A model generated the notes under the pieces. The model was not told where the DNA came from. It worked only from the letters and a program-made list of their open reading frames with translations, and searched no databases. Positions 43,671-54,501 of a stretch of DNA of 64,000 nt are shown here, piece by piece. Source of the stretch: Hawksworthiomyces lignivorus (Eukaryota > Ascomycota > Sordariomycetes > Ophiostomatales > Ophiostomataceae); contig NTMA01000021.1 of the NCBI GenBank assembly GCA_002917075.1, positions 620,001 to 684,000 of the forward strand. The letters run 5' to 3'. Numbering within the stretch: the first letter of the stretch is position 1; the number at the start of each line of letters is the position of its first letter. The position numbers were made by a program, and so were the translations under genes.

Positions 43671-46600
43671 TCAGTTCGGCTGCCGCACCCGCGCCTCCTC
43701 CGACGGCAGCGCGCTGGGCGGCGCCACTTCGAAGCCCACGCCTCCGCGCAGGCGCCGCCGCTGCCGCCGGCCGCGGCTGTGGCTGTCCCCGTACCGCTCG
43801 TCGAACTTGCGGATCGCCTGCAGCGACGCCATGTCCTCGCTGATGCTGGCGCCAATCTCCTGCAGGGCGCGAGCGAAGTGCCGGCCGCCTAGGATCCGCC
43901 GCGGCGGGAACACAAAGGGCTCCGGGCCCGGGTGCGCGGCCTGCGCGCGCACCTCCTCGCGCACGGCCTCCATGGCGGCGGCCACGCACAGGTTCTTGAG
44001 GTCGGAGCCCGAGTAGAGCTCGGTGTCGGTGGCCAGCTGGTCCAGCGACACGGGGTCGCCGCCGCCGTCGTCCAGGACCTCGTCGCGCAGGAGCACGCGC
44101 AAGATGGCGAGGCGGGCGTCGCGCAGGGGTAGGTCGACGAGGATGCGGCGGGGCAGGCGGCGCAGCACGGCCTCGTCGAGGTCAAAGGGGCGGTTGGTGG
44201 CGACCATGATAAAAGCCTTGCTGTCGGGGGCGACGCCGTCCCACTCGCGCAAGAACTGGTTGATGGTCTCGCGGTGGCCGCCGCGGCCGGGCCGGGTCTG
44301 GCGGGCGCCTAGCAGGGCGTCGGCCTCGTCGAGAAAGAGGACCATGGGTGCCAGCTTGCGGGCCAGCGAGAAGAGCGCCGCCACGTTCTTCTCGCTGTTG
44401 CCGACCCACATGTCGTTGATGCTGGCGGCGCTGACCTCGAGCATGTTGGCGCCGCTCTGCTTGGCCACGGCCTTGGCCAACAGGGTCTTGCCCGTGCCCG
44501 GGGGCCCGTACAGCAGGCAGCCCGGGATGCGCTCGGCGGCCAGCACGCCGTACAGGAATGCCTCCGGACGGATCAGCGACAGCGACGTCAGGGCCTGAAG
44601 GGACTCCTTGAGCTCAGGAGGGACTACGATATCATCAAAGGTAGTCCGGATGGTGCGGGCGTCGATCAGATCCGTCAGGAACTTCTTCTCGTACTCGTTG
44701 AAGTCGCCGGGCCGGATCGTCTTCAGCACGCCGTTGACGAGGATCTCCCTCGGAGTTGTAGAATCGCTATTGCTGCTGCTGCCACCGCCGGGGGTTCTTC
44801 CCATATCTCCGATGCTATCACCGTCCTCGCCTGCACTGCTGCGGTTGTACCTGCTGCTGCTGCTTCTCATCTTGGCCAGTGGCGAAAAATAAGGCTCCTG
44901 GGCGCCGGCGGTCTCCTTCCACATCTGGTCTTGGTCTTGGAGAGATCGCAGCGCTTGGACAAAGGCGTGCGAATCAAGTACTGCGGGACGGCGCTCCTTC
45001 GTATGGCTAGTGCTGCTGGCGCCCCCGCTTGCACCCAGCACCTGGGCCGCAAACCTGTACACCCAATGGATGTCATAGAGGGTGGACGACAGGGCGGCCC
45101 GCAGCTCGGCAGCTGCAGCGCTGTCGCTGTCCTCTCCAACGCCGACTTCTCCTCCCGCCCAGACCATATCGCCGTTCTGGTGAAGCGATGTGGCCGTGAG
45201 CGCCGACAACATGGCGCGTATATTAGCCATGTTCTCTTTGAATACGTCCAGCTCCTCCATGGCGCGGGTGGCGGGCCCCTCAGATACTCGGTACGGGATG
45301 ATGTGACAGTCTTCCTGGCGCAGCTCTTCAGCCTTCTCGAGAAGTCCGGGCGAAGCTGCCATGTGTGCCGACGTGGAGCCGACCAGCACGATCCGGCGGC
45401 CCCTCTGCCACATGCGATCCACAATGCTCCGCAGCTTGGCGAGAAGCTGCGCGCCCTCGGGCAGCGTGCTCAGCTCGATGAAGTGGTGGATGTGAAGAAT
45501 GAGCTTGTGCTGGGGCTCAGCTGTATTTGCTGCAGTCCGTGCCGTCTTTGACCGCGAATTTGGTGTTGGTACGCCCCGTCCTTCAGAAGTCGGTGCATCC
45601 GCTGCGCGGATCATCTCTTCGAGGACGTTGCTGATCTTTAGATCGTCCCACCGGTCGTCCATCTCGGAAGGGAACGATTTCATGGACAGGCGGCCCGGCG
45701 ACAGCCCTGCCGACTTTAGAAACGCAACAGGGATCCGCGACAGAATTCCGGACGCCTCGGCATCGTCCTCGTCTTCTTCGACGCTGCTGTTGGACGAGTA
45801 GCGCAGGGCCATTTGGCCGTTCGTCTGCGCCACGGAGTAGCCGAGCAGGGAGATGTTGCCGCGCGCCCAGTATGCGGTCTGGCCCAGGTAGGGCCCAACC
45901 ACGCTGGCGATGCTCCCCGCGTCTAGGTGCACGACGTGCGCCGACAGCGCGTCGGCGACATCGTCGATCACGGCGGCTGCTTTGCTGCGGCCGTTATAGT
46001 TCATAATGGTCAGGACCGACACGGGCCGCCTCAGCTCCTTGGACGGCCTGGCGGGGGAAACAGCGCCGAATTCGGTGGCTATGGTCGAATAAAGCTCGCG
46101 GAACACGAGGCTCTCGGCCGAGTCTCCGCTGCTGCTCACCGCAAAGCCCCGCGCGACCGCGTCGTCGGCTTCGCGCTCCAGAAAGTATAGTGACCCTCTT
46201 TTCATGCTCTGCTTGATGTCATCTCTGGACGGCTGTCCGAAAGGGCGTCCAGGAAGATCCAGGGCATCTTCAGGATCAAGCTTGGCCATGTCGACGGCCG
46301 GCAACGCCTGCTGCTTTTCCGCGGCTTCTCCTCTAGATAAACCTGGCTCTGTCTCGTCAGGTCCTCTGGGTGCTGCAAGCACGGGGTCGTGGTAGGCCAG
46401 CGCTGCAAGCATGTACGATGCAGCAGCTGCCACGGCAGCGCCGCGTCGGGCGATCGCGTCGACGTCTCCGCCGTCGCGCAGATGCGACACGGCCCGCGCA
46501 ATTTTGCGCCCATCCCAGGCCGCGCCATTGAGCCAGGCCTCAAAGTACTGCTGTAATTCCTCTCGTTCTTGCGGCGTGAGAGAAGCCGCCTTTGTGGGTT

Positions 46601-47258
46601 CTGTTGCTGTCGCGGTCGAAGAGACCTTCTGAGAGCTTCTTGGGAACATGAGAGAGCTGGCCGCAGCGAGGTCGGCACGCAAGGCAGTGGGGGGCAATGG
46701 CTGGCGTGGAGTATGCAAGCGCACCCGCTCCTTTAGAAACCAGTCGGGCAAGGTGATGGCCGGCATGGCACCCTGGCTCCTGTGCCTGGACGACCGGCCG
46801 CGTCCGATGGGACCTGAGGATGCATCCCTTGGGCTATCCAGAAGCGATGTCGCAGCCGCAGCCTCTGCCCCTGCTGTTGTCTGCGTCGGTGGTGTCGGTG
46901 GTATAGGCGCTGGAGGGCTTGTCGGTGCAGCATCTGGGCCCGTAGAAGAGGAGGTGGAAGTTGAGATTGGCCCTGAAGTTGACGTTGAGGTCGATGTTGA
47001 GGCCGAGGAAGCAGCGCTCGTCTCTGGCCCTGGAGCGTCGCTCTCTGAAGGGATAGCGGTCGACTCGACCGCTGTCTCTGGTATCAGCTCGTCATTCTGG
47101 GCGGCATTGGACTCGTCTGGTCGGCTTGGCCGCGCTGTCGAGCTCAGGAACCCTCGGACAGCGCACAAAGGCTGTCGGTGGCGGGCGATGCGATACCGAC
47201 AAGTCTGCCTTGATACAGCCGCCACCGAATGCAGGGCCCGAGCCCCTACAAAATGCAT
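43671..47258 (-). CDS. Large mitochondrial AAA ATPase (Msp1/ATAD1-like)
   Basis: A single exon of 1195 codons. The first ~50 residues (HFVGARALHSVAAVSRQTCRYRIARHRQPLC) form an Arg-rich, acid-free presequence, so it is likely imported into mitochondria. Residues 60-180 are Ser/Thr/Pro/Ala-rich. The middle (180-860) is a long region of unknown fold with LPDWFLKERVRLH, YFLEREADDAVARGFAV and SVLTIMNYNGRSKAA. The C-terminal AAA domain carries Walker A GPPGTGKT (about 915), SAASINDMWVGNSEKN (pore region), Walker B VLFLDEADALLG (about 972), ATNRPFDLDEAVLRRLPRRI and GSDLKNLCVAAAMEAV. LRRLPRRI is characteristic of the Msp1/ATAD1/katanin clade. The last ~50 residues are Arg-rich. Msp1 extracts misplaced membrane proteins, but this long version is a separate fungal type with an unstudied N-terminal part as far as I know. 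The third codon position is very GC-rich in the AAA part. Confidence 0.88.
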   Translation of the reverse strand: MHFVGARALHSVAAVSRQTCRYRIARHRQPLCAVRGFLSSTARPSRPDESNAAQNDELIPETAVESTAIPSESDAPGPETSAASSASTSTSTSTSGPISTSTSSSTGPDAAPTSPPAPIPPTPPTQTTAGAEAAAATSLLDSPRDASSGPIGRGRSSRHRSQGAMPAITLPDWFLKERVRLHTPRQPLPPTALRADLAAASSLMFPRSSQKVSSTATATEPTKAASLTPQEREELQQYFEAWLNGAAWDGRKIARAVSHLRDGGDVDAIARRGAAVAAAASYMLAALAYHDPVLAAPRGPDETEPGLSRGEAAEKQQALPAVDMAKLDPEDALDLPGRPFGQPSRDDIKQSMKRGSLYFLEREADDAVARGFAVSSSGDSAESLVFRELYSTIATEFGAVSPARPSKELRRPVSVLTIMNYNGRSKAAAVIDDVADALSAHVVHLDAGSIASVVGPYLGQTAYWARGNISLLGYSVAQTNGQMALRYSSNSSVEEDEDDAEASGILSRIPVAFLKSAGLSPGRLSMKSFPSEMDDRWDDLKISNVLEEMIRAADAPTSEGRGVPTPNSRSKTARTAANTAEPQHKLILHIHHFIELSTLPEGAQLLAKLRSIVDRMWQRGRRIVLVGSTSAHMAASPGLLEKAEELRQEDCHIIPYRVSEGPATRAMEELDVFKENMANIRAMLSALTATSLHQNGDMVWAGGEVGVGEDSDSAAAAELRAALSSTLYDIHWVYRFAAQVLGASGGASSTSHTKERRPAVLDSHAFVQALRSLQDQDQMWKETAGAQEPYFSPLAKMRSSSSRYNRSSAGEDGDSIGDMGRTPGGGSSSNSDSTTPREILVNGVLKTIRPGDFNEYEKKFLTDLIDARTIRTTFDDIVVPPELKESLQALTSLSLIRPEAFLYGVLAAERIPGCLLYGPPGTGKTLLAKAVAKQSGANMLEVSAASINDMWVGNSEKNVAALFSLARKLAPMVLFLDEADALLGARQTRPGRGGHRETINQFLREWDGVAPDSKAFIMVATNRPFDLDEAVLRRLPRRILVDLPLRDARLAILRVLLRDEVLDDGGGDPVSLDQLATDTELYSGSDLKNLCVAAAMEAVREEVRAQAAHPGPEPFVFPPRRILGGRHFARALQEIGASISEDMASLQAIRKFDERYGDSHSRGRRQRRRLRGGVGFEVAPPSALPSEEARVRQPN

Positions 47259-47696
47259 CCGGAAAAAGTTTGAAGAGGCGACCGTGACATTGGGCTCTGA
47301 ACAAGAGCGAGAAGTTGTGTCCCTCGTCTCTTTTTGTCGTCGCCGTTGCTATAGAAGAGCCTTTTCGAAGAACTAAACCACTGAGGTGTGCTGTATTCGA
47401 ATTTTTTTTTTATATATTTTTTAATGTTCAATCCTGAAATCTGACCAATCACAGTGGCGAATTAAATGCGGAATTTAGCACCTGATTCCCTACCAGTAAA
47501 CTTTATAGCGCCCAGCCCGCTGTATTCTACGCTGTATCACGCGCTGTATTTGTCATGCATAATTGAGCTGCGCGAGTTCACGATGTTGCTTTACGTTGCG
47601 TCGCTTTACGTTGTGTCGCTTCTCTGTTTCTATTTTATACCCTGCACATTGCCTTCAAGCTCCCCATGTGCTTTTTGATTTCACAATGCTCCCATC
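47259..47696. other. Spacer with AAA gene promoter
   Basis: 438 bp, AT-rich, containing the leader of the AAA gene and the TFB1 3' region further right. Nothing else seen. Confidence 0.55.
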
Positions 47697-49748
47697 TTAC
47701 ACCTCCGTGCTTGCCTTTAGTCCCTCTGCAGCGAGCGCCGCCTGGTACAGATTCTGTGCCGTCGCCAGGCTGTTGATGGTCGGTCCCAGCAGCACGTTGA
47801 CCGCCTTCTTGCCGCCGCCGATCATGTCCGGCCGCAGTCTTATCCGCCTGCCGGTCTGGCTGTACAGTACGCGGATCTCCTCCTTCTTCTCCTCGATGAC
47901 CTTGTTTCTGGCCTCTTCGGCCTCCTCGGCCACGGCGTCAATGCGCGCCTTGGACCGGGACAGCGACTCGACGTGGTAGGCCAGCTCCTGGGCCCGATCG
48001 GGATCGCCGGAAAGGAAAGCGTTCCAGAACTGCTTGAGGAACTCGGTCGTCGTCGCGTTTGTAATGTAGGCCTTCTGGGCAATCTCGGACGGGATGCCCA
48101 TGGGCGACTGCTCGTCCGAGCTGTGCCCGTAGAGCTCCCGCCTGCGCTGGGAGACGGCGCTCAGAATATGCTTCTGCGCCACCTGCCGCGCCGCCCGCGA
48201 GCCCACGTGGTCCGCCCGCTGGGCGGTCTCCTCGTCGCTGTCGCTGTCCGCGTCGATGCCCAGCCCGGCGTGCAGGTCAATGCCGCCCGCTCCGTCGCCC
48301 TCGAGCGTGTCAATGTCCGCCTGGACGTCGAATAGAACCTCAGAGGGCACCTGCTTCTCGTAGACCTCCTTTTCCTTGGACGACGCCGTATTCTGGTCGG
48401 AGAAGAACCGGCTCTGCTCGCGCACGTTCAGGATGATGCGGCTCGTCTCCGCGTCCCCGCGCAGGTCGCGGAGCGCCAGCTCTTCTTGCGTATCTCTGTC
48501 CGCCTCGGCGCTGACCGTTGGATCGTGGTCGGCGGGGGCGACGCTGGCCATGATCTTCTCGCTCAGGCTGTTCAGCGTCCGCACGATGGGGATGTTCGAC
48601 CGGGGCCGCATCTCTACATCTTTGCGGTTGCCGCTCTTGTAGCCGCCCTCGTTCTCCTCGTTCGCCTCGAGATCAATGATGTGGGGCACGTGGGAGGACA
48701 GAATGAGGCTGGAGGCGATGGTGTCGTCCGTCTCGTCGTACCGGTCAAAGAGCGCATCGGCCCGCTCGTTGTCCAGCACGCGCTCGCCCCGGAGCTTCTT
48801 CGAGAGCCGGCTCAGAAAGAAACGCGACCAGAACTGCGCTTCCGAGATACGCGGCACGTTCTCGTTGTAGATCTTTTTGACCAGAGGATGCTGGTTTAGA
48901 ATCATCTGAACCTGCTCGAGGCTGATGTTGAGCTTCAGCTCGCCGTCCACCGTCTTCGGCTTGATGGTGGACAGGACGTTATAGGCGCCCTTTTTCTGGT
49001 GCGTCTCGATTGCGTGCGCCCGCAGCAATGCCGTCCGCGTAGACCAGAACTGCGAGTTGAAGGCAGCGTCAGATATGGACTCTGGCTTGGACTTCTGAGC
49101 ATCCATGTAAGTCTGGTGCAGCGTCTTGTCCTTCTTCATGAGGGACTGCTGCAGCTCAATATCGTTCTTCAGCTGGTTGTCGTCAAACCAGCGAGCGGTT
49201 GCCGGCTTTGCGGCCACTGTGTTGGCAAACGACATGGCAGCCGAGACGCCCCCTCCAGTCCCCGCTCCAGCGCCTGCGCTCCGCCCTTCGCCATTAGCGG
49301 CCCCTGCTCCGGGCTGCGGTGTCGCAGCGGCTGAGATGGGTTTGGGCAGGCCGGGATCGTTGGTGCGGCTCTCTGAGATGATCCGTGACAGGAGGTCTTT
49401 GATCGCATTGGCTTCCGAGCGGGGATCGGTGGGCGAGTTGAAGTGGAAGAGAAACGTGGCTGGCTCGCCTTCTGTCCCGGGTGCCTTCTCGAAAATCTTG
49501 AGCATGACCTTTGCGGCCGAGTCGGGCGTCTGCTGCAAATCTAGAGTGTGCCGTCAGCAAAACCAAACTCAATCAGCCGGCGAGCTTTGAGCCACAAGAA
49601 ATAAAGCCTCACTTGTTATATTTGCAGTGTATAAGGTCACTGCCGACCCCGCTGCGAGCGGTGTCCATGTGACCTGCGTCTCATCGTCGGACACCGTGAT
49701 GATGCCATCCTTCTTCTTGTAAGCGGCCTTCCCCGTGGGCATCGCCAT
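47697..49748 (-). CDS. TFB1: TFIIH core subunit Tfb1 (p62)
   Basis: A subunit of TFIIH, used in RNA polymerase II initiation and nucleotide excision repair. Exons in transcript order: 49748-49613 and 49540-47697, giving 659 residues. The N-terminal PH domain (about 1-110) begins MAMPTGKAAYKKKDGIITVSDDETQVTWTP and continues SAVTLYTANITNLQQTPDSAAKVMLKIFEK across the intron. Two BSD domains follow (about 170-300), with FWSTRTALLRAHAIETHQKKG and the typical FWSRFFLSRLSKKLRGER. Helical C-terminal parts include FLKQFWNAFLSGDPDRAQELAYHVESL. Two ATGs lie two codons apart; I chose the first. An Ala/Gly-rich linker (about 120-150) joins PH and BSD regions. The PH domain is the docking site for TFIIE and repair factors in the family. 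It sits 649 bp downstream of CIA1 on the same strand. Confidence 0.95.
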
Positions 49749-50397
49749 GGCTTATTGATGGAAGGCTGTGCAAATAGTAATGGCGTTTATTCCAGCTCTG
49801 CCTCTCTGTAGCGGCTTTGTCTTCGCGCCGTCGTCTGTCCCTCAGGGCTTTTCGAGAGGTAGCCTCGTCCTCGGCAGACCTTTGGCTGCCATACAGAAGA
49901 CGAACGCTGCTTAAGTGTCAAGCTCTCTTCAAATCCTCCTCAGCCATAAAAATAGATTGCTTTCCTCTCTCGCAAAAGTCTTCATCCACAAGAAGAAGAG
50001 AAGAAGCGCCTTGCAGTTGGTAAATGGTCTCGTACGGGGTGATTTCGTCACGGAAAATGTTTCTGATGCGAAGCTCGAGCTCTCTTCACTGTTGCAAAAG
50101 GCTTAGTTGCCTTGCCATATCTTATCGCGTGTGCATGTGACAGTGCATTTAACCTTTTTGGCACGGAAAAAGTGGACGGGCCAGTGCCGTGAAGGCCCCA
50201 AATACACCCTGAAGAATTTCCGCTTACAGCACTTAAGACCCCTAATCAGCCTGGGCTACACTGCACGAGAGTAGAGTTAGTTCATCATTTCACAACATGC
50301 TCCCTGCCCGATCTTCCCTGGTCATTGTTTTACAAGCTTTTTTTCTTTGATTGCTTATTTAATTCTATGCAGCGTGCAGCCTGACTCTATCCTCATC
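49749..50397. other. Spacer between CIA1 and TFB1
   Basis: 649 bp holding the TFB1 promoter and the CIA1 3' end. No further gene. Confidence 0.55.
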
Positions 50398-52095
50398 CTA
50401 TATCACGACCTGCCATGGCCGAACCACGCCGTCGTCACCAGTGGTGACCAGCATCTCTTCTTCGCCGCGCCGTTCGGTGCTGGGGTCAAAACGGCGGCAC
50501 CAGGTGATGTTATTGATCTCGTAGGGGCCATGTGCGCTGGAGACGGTGCCAGCGACCTGCCAATGCGTGGTGGCCCTGCTTATACTCCTGTTTGTGCTAT
50601 TATTGCCGTGGGCGTGGCCGTGGGCGTGACTGTGGGCGTGACCGTCGGAATGGTCATGGTTATGGTCATGATCATGATTATGATCATGGCTATGACCATG
50701 GCCGTGCGCATGGCTGTGTCCGTTCGTGGCAAGGCCATGGCTATTGGGTATGTGCACATCGCCGTCTAGCGTGGCAGCGGCCTCCTCCTCGCTGGTGTCC
50801 TGTTCTGCGCTTCCGTTCTGAGCGTCCCCGGGGCCGTCGACCTCCGCGTACACCACAATAGTGCCGTCGCTGCCGGTGCTCGCCACCAGCCCCGTGGAGG
50901 CGCTCCAGCTCGCCGAGTAGACGTCGCGCGTGTGCGCCCGCGGCAGCACCGCCGTGCACGCCCACTCCTCGCGCAGCGACTGGCGCATGGTGTTGGGGAC
51001 GCCCCGGCTGCCGAAGGAGAACAGGCCCCCGCCGCTCCCCTGGCCCTCGCCCGCCGCCTCTTCTTCTTCCTCGTCTTCTTCCTCCTGCAGCGCCCAGATG
51101 CGGAGCGTCTGGTCGGCTGACCAGGTCAGCAGGCGCGGGAAGCGGGCGCGCGCCGGGTCGGCCTCCCACTGGACGCCCCAGACGGTGCCCTCGTGGCCCT
51201 CGAGCACGGCGACGCACACCCACTCGCCGTCGCTGTCCTCGCGCCACAGGCGCACGGTGTTGTCGTAGCTGCTGCTGGCCAGAAGGTCGTGGCCGTAGCG
51301 CCGGCCGTGGCGGTCGCCGCTCCGCCGCCCCGGCACGTCCGGGCACCACGCCACGCACTTGACGTCGCCCTCGTGCTCGTTGAGCACCGCCACCGTCTCC
51401 CACTCGTCGTCGTCGTCGCTGGCGCCCACGTCCTCCCAGATCCACACCGACTTGTCGCGGCTGCACGTGGCCAGGAACTGCCCCGCCGGCGAGAACGCCA
51501 CGCCCTTGATCTCGTGCTCCTGGCCCTCGAGTACCAGCGTGAACTCCCAGGCGTCGTCGTCCTCCTCCTCCTCCTCCCGCTCCCCCTCTTCTTCTTCTGC
51601 ATCCTCGGCGTCCGCGTCGTCGTCGGCCCTCCGCCGGGCGCCCGCGCGCGCCGCGGTCACTTCGGTCTCGAGCCCCTGCTCGCTCTCCTTCTGCTCGTAC
51701 CGCCAGAGGCCGGCCGTCGAGTCGAAGCTGCCGGTGACCAGGCACAGCTTGTGCGGCGGCAAGCCGGGCTTCCAGGTAGCCGAGCGGACGGACCGGCTGT
51801 GGCCCCCCGTCAGGGAGCTGTGGGCGGAGAAGGTGGCAAGCGAGAAGATGGTGACGGACTTGTTGTGGGCTGTGGCCAGGAGCGGGAGGGTGGGGTGCGG
51901 CACGGAGGACCAGCCGCGCTGGAAGAGGTCTGGCTTGAACGGCGCCAGAGGCCGGATCTCCTTTACCTGCTGTACATGCGTGTGGCTCTGTGGCTGCCCT
52001 GTTGGCGGCTCCGCTTCTGTGTGTGCTGTCTGCGAGGAGGCTGAGGCTGAAGTGGGCGCTGCCACCGGAGGGGCTGCCGGCTGTATGTCCTCCAT
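50398..52095 (-). CDS. CIA1: Cytosolic Fe-S assembly factor Cia1 (WD40) with His-rich insert
   Basis: A seven-bladed WD40 protein of the CIA targeting complex, which delivers Fe-S clusters to cytosolic and nuclear proteins. A single exon of 565 codons from ATG 52095. The frame stays open 90 nt upstream but only with a TTG start, so I kept the ATG (MEDIQPAAPP). WD blocks: SVRSATWKPG..LVTGSFDSTAGLWRYE, IKGVAFSPAGQFLATCSRDKSVWIWED, DVKCVAWCPD..LLASSSYDNTVRLWRED, WGVQWEAD..LLTWSADQTLRIWAL, DVYSASWSASTGLVASTGSDGTIVVYAE and a last blade ending MLVTTGDDGVVRPWQV. It is longer than the ~330-residue yeast protein because of acidic inserts (DADAEDAEEEE) between blades and a His/Asp/Gly-rich segment of about 40 residues near 455-497 (GHGHSHDHNHD type). 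Codons are GC-rich. Confidence 0.92.
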   Translation of the reverse strand: MEDIQPAAPPVAAPTSASASSQTAHTEAEPPTGQPQSHTHVQQVKEIRPLAPFKPDLFQRGWSSVPHPTLPLLATAHNKSVTIFSLATFSAHSSLTGGHSRSVRSATWKPGLPPHKLCLVTGSFDSTAGLWRYEQKESEQGLETEVTAARAGARRRADDDADAEDAEEEEGEREEEEEDDDAWEFTLVLEGQEHEIKGVAFSPAGQFLATCSRDKSVWIWEDVGASDDDDEWETVAVLNEHEGDVKCVAWCPDVPGRRSGDRHGRRYGHDLLASSSYDNTVRLWREDSDGEWVCVAVLEGHEGTVWGVQWEADPARARFPRLLTWSADQTLRIWALQEEEDEEEEEAAGEGQGSGGGLFSFGSRGVPNTMRQSLREEWACTAVLPRAHTRDVYSASWSASTGLVASTGSDGTIVVYAEVDGPGDAQNGSAEQDTSEEEAAATLDGDVHIPNSHGLATNGHSHAHGHGHSHDHNHDHDHNHDHSDGHAHSHAHGHAHGNNSTNRSISRATTHWQVAGTVSSAHGPYEINNITWCRRFDPSTERRGEEEMLVTTGDDGVVRPWQVVI

Positions 52096-54501
52096 TGCGA
52101 CAATATATGAAGTAGCACCGCGGTTCGTTCTATCCACAGCTGCAAAAGCACCCAAACCAAACCGACAAGGTTTGCAATGATTCAACCGTAGCAGCGCAGC
52201 CCCTCCAAAGATGCTCGACTATCGATAAGAAGTCAAAAAGAAAAATAGTTTGTTAGCGGGATGATGTAAAAAGGTGCTCGTATACACACGCACTGTGATT
52301 GCACACAGTACAGTGATCCCACCCTAAATTTCGATTCTTTTTTTTTTTTTTTTTTTTTTTTTGCTGGTAGCTGTTTGCTGTGTCGGCTTTACTCCGAGTT
52401 TCGTTTGTACGATACTGGTACACTAGCATTGTATGCCCCAAATTTCTTTATCCTGCCTGATGTATGGGCCTAGAGGCTCTGTCGCGTCAGTTATGCCGTT
52501 CTAATTCGAGATGAAGCATTCAAAACTACGGCGCGCATCTAAGCATTTTATGAGAGCAGAGAAACATGCAGATATCTTTTGGGAGATGCCCATCGTGCAA
52601 TCTAAGACCCATCGATGACCTGTCATCTCCATGGACATACGAGGAACGTAGAGAAGCTGGAACAAACAGATAGAGCTCGTCAGTCGACCCCGAGAACAGG
52701 TCAATGCTCAATATCTATTTCTGACATGGATCCCACTTCTGGCATGGGTTCCATGTACGTTCTAGCCCTGTGTAGTTTACCGGCCTGCAACCACACAAAT
52801 ACATGTATACATGCACAGCATTCTCCAAATACCGTTTTGTTTTTCTCTGATTGAAAAGCGCTATTGAGCACGAGCGGTCTCCCGAAGTCGGGGTAGCTCC
52901 AATTTCCTCATTCTGTCTAGGGGGAATTGGCCCAGTCCGGAAAAACGCTCCGCAAATAAGTGCGCCCCCGAGACGCTTTGGATACGCCGCTTCGACTGGT
53001 CGGAGTGAATAGCTCTGTTGGTTTATGCATTGGACTTGGCTTGCCATGAGGGAATTGTCTCTGTATTTTACAGCACTTCGTGAGTCACAGCAGTGTGCCC
53101 AAGGAGCCAAGGTCTTCTGCACCACAGGAGCATTGCTCTCCACCTCTGTCCCGTCTTCTGCGTGTTACCATAGTACGATCCCACGCAATCCGTTTGGTCG
53201 TCTCGTCTGCTCGTCTATTGTGGGCTAGTTGACATCGGAAGACAATTCTGCTCTTCACAGATCAATCTGAAATAGCTCGGCATAGCACCTCGGCCACACA
53301 ATCGTCCCGCTGGCACGTGCAAAGAGTCAAATTTCTTGTTCGTTGTACCATCTTGCTCTGCACTGCTTTATCCGTTCAAAAAGCTTGCACCAAATACACA
53401 CTATGTATGTACTTATCTATGCTTAAGTATACGACTAATACGTGCTCTGTACAGCGCCCAGAGTAATAGTGGACATAAGGCGTAGTGCATGGATTTCTAT
53501 TTTCTGCTCTGGCGAGATTAGTGCATTAATTAAGGACAAACTTCCGGACCGTATCCGCTTATTCATCCGGCGTTCCCACTCCATCCCGACCTGCTGGCAA
53601 GCAACGCTGCAAGAGTGCGCGTAATTCACCTCTTCATTGGAGGAAATTTAGAACCCGACCCCCAAAACTGCTTCAGCTTTCAGAGGAGACAGGGCGCTGT
53701 GTCGCAGGGCGCGCAAGCGCCAGATTAGCGTCGTCGGGGGAAGTTTGTCGCGGCTTGCTCAATGCGTATAAGCCTAGGAGCAAAGCCGACTTCTAAAACC
53801 AACAATCAGAGGCTGTCTTGTCCCTTTCCGGTGCTTGTCTCGGAGGAGAAATACGCAACGAACAAGCACAGCACCGCAAACGAACCATAAGATAAGAGAC
53901 CAAGGACCGCACTCGACTGGAATCAGACAACACTAAGGTTGTTGAAGAAATCGAATTAAGAGAGAAGGAAAAAAAAAAGAGCGCACGAAAGAGAAGTGGG
54001 TAAGACTACACACGAGGCTCGCCGACCATGAACTATCATCCGTGAGAAGTCATGATGTGAATTATCGCAATTCTTTTTCCTCTACTCTTTTTTTTAATTC
54101 TTTTTCCCCCATAGGTCATACAAGCTTCTCTTACTTCTCTGCTTCTTTTCAAATTTCTCAGCTTTCTCCTTCTTCTCTCTTTTTTTTTTTTTCCCCATTC
54201 TCGGACTCCCAAATTCCAATTATCTCCACTGTCGTCATAGCTCTTCCTGACGCGGCTGTCGCATCGGACCTCTGCTTCTCCAAATTTCTCCAGCTTCAAT
54301 CTCTCCCCCCTCATCCTATTTGGAAGCTGCAGCCAGTCCCCGCCAACCATATATCCAGAGAGCCAGCAACAGATACATTTTGAGCTGGCCTCTGTCAGGC
54401 CGGCGCGACTTTCTTCTGTCCCCCAATAGCCACCACCTCCGTCACAGCAGCCCAGTGACTGCTACTACCACCACCACTACCACCATCGGTTATTCTCCAA
54501 C
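52096..54501. other. 2.4 kb intergenic, divergent promoters of CIA1 and GUT2
   Basis: No gene supported. The 400 bp before GUT2 are pyrimidine-rich with a T-run near 54180-54192, consistent with a leader. Small frames near 52715-53143 and 54036-54383 lack motifs. Confidence 0.6.
52338..52362. repeat. 25-nt T homopolymer
   Basis: An uninterrupted T-run in the CIA1 upstream region. Confidence 0.95.

Noticed and set aside
43555..46190. Long plus- and minus-strand frames inside the AAA gene
   Set aside because: They are shadows of the GC-rich AAA coding sequence; Arg/Ala/Gly-rich translations without motifs.
50741..52044. Frames of 280-334 codons overlapping CIA1 in other phases
   Set aside because: Shadow frames of GC-rich WD40 codons; the CIA1 frame has all WD blocks.
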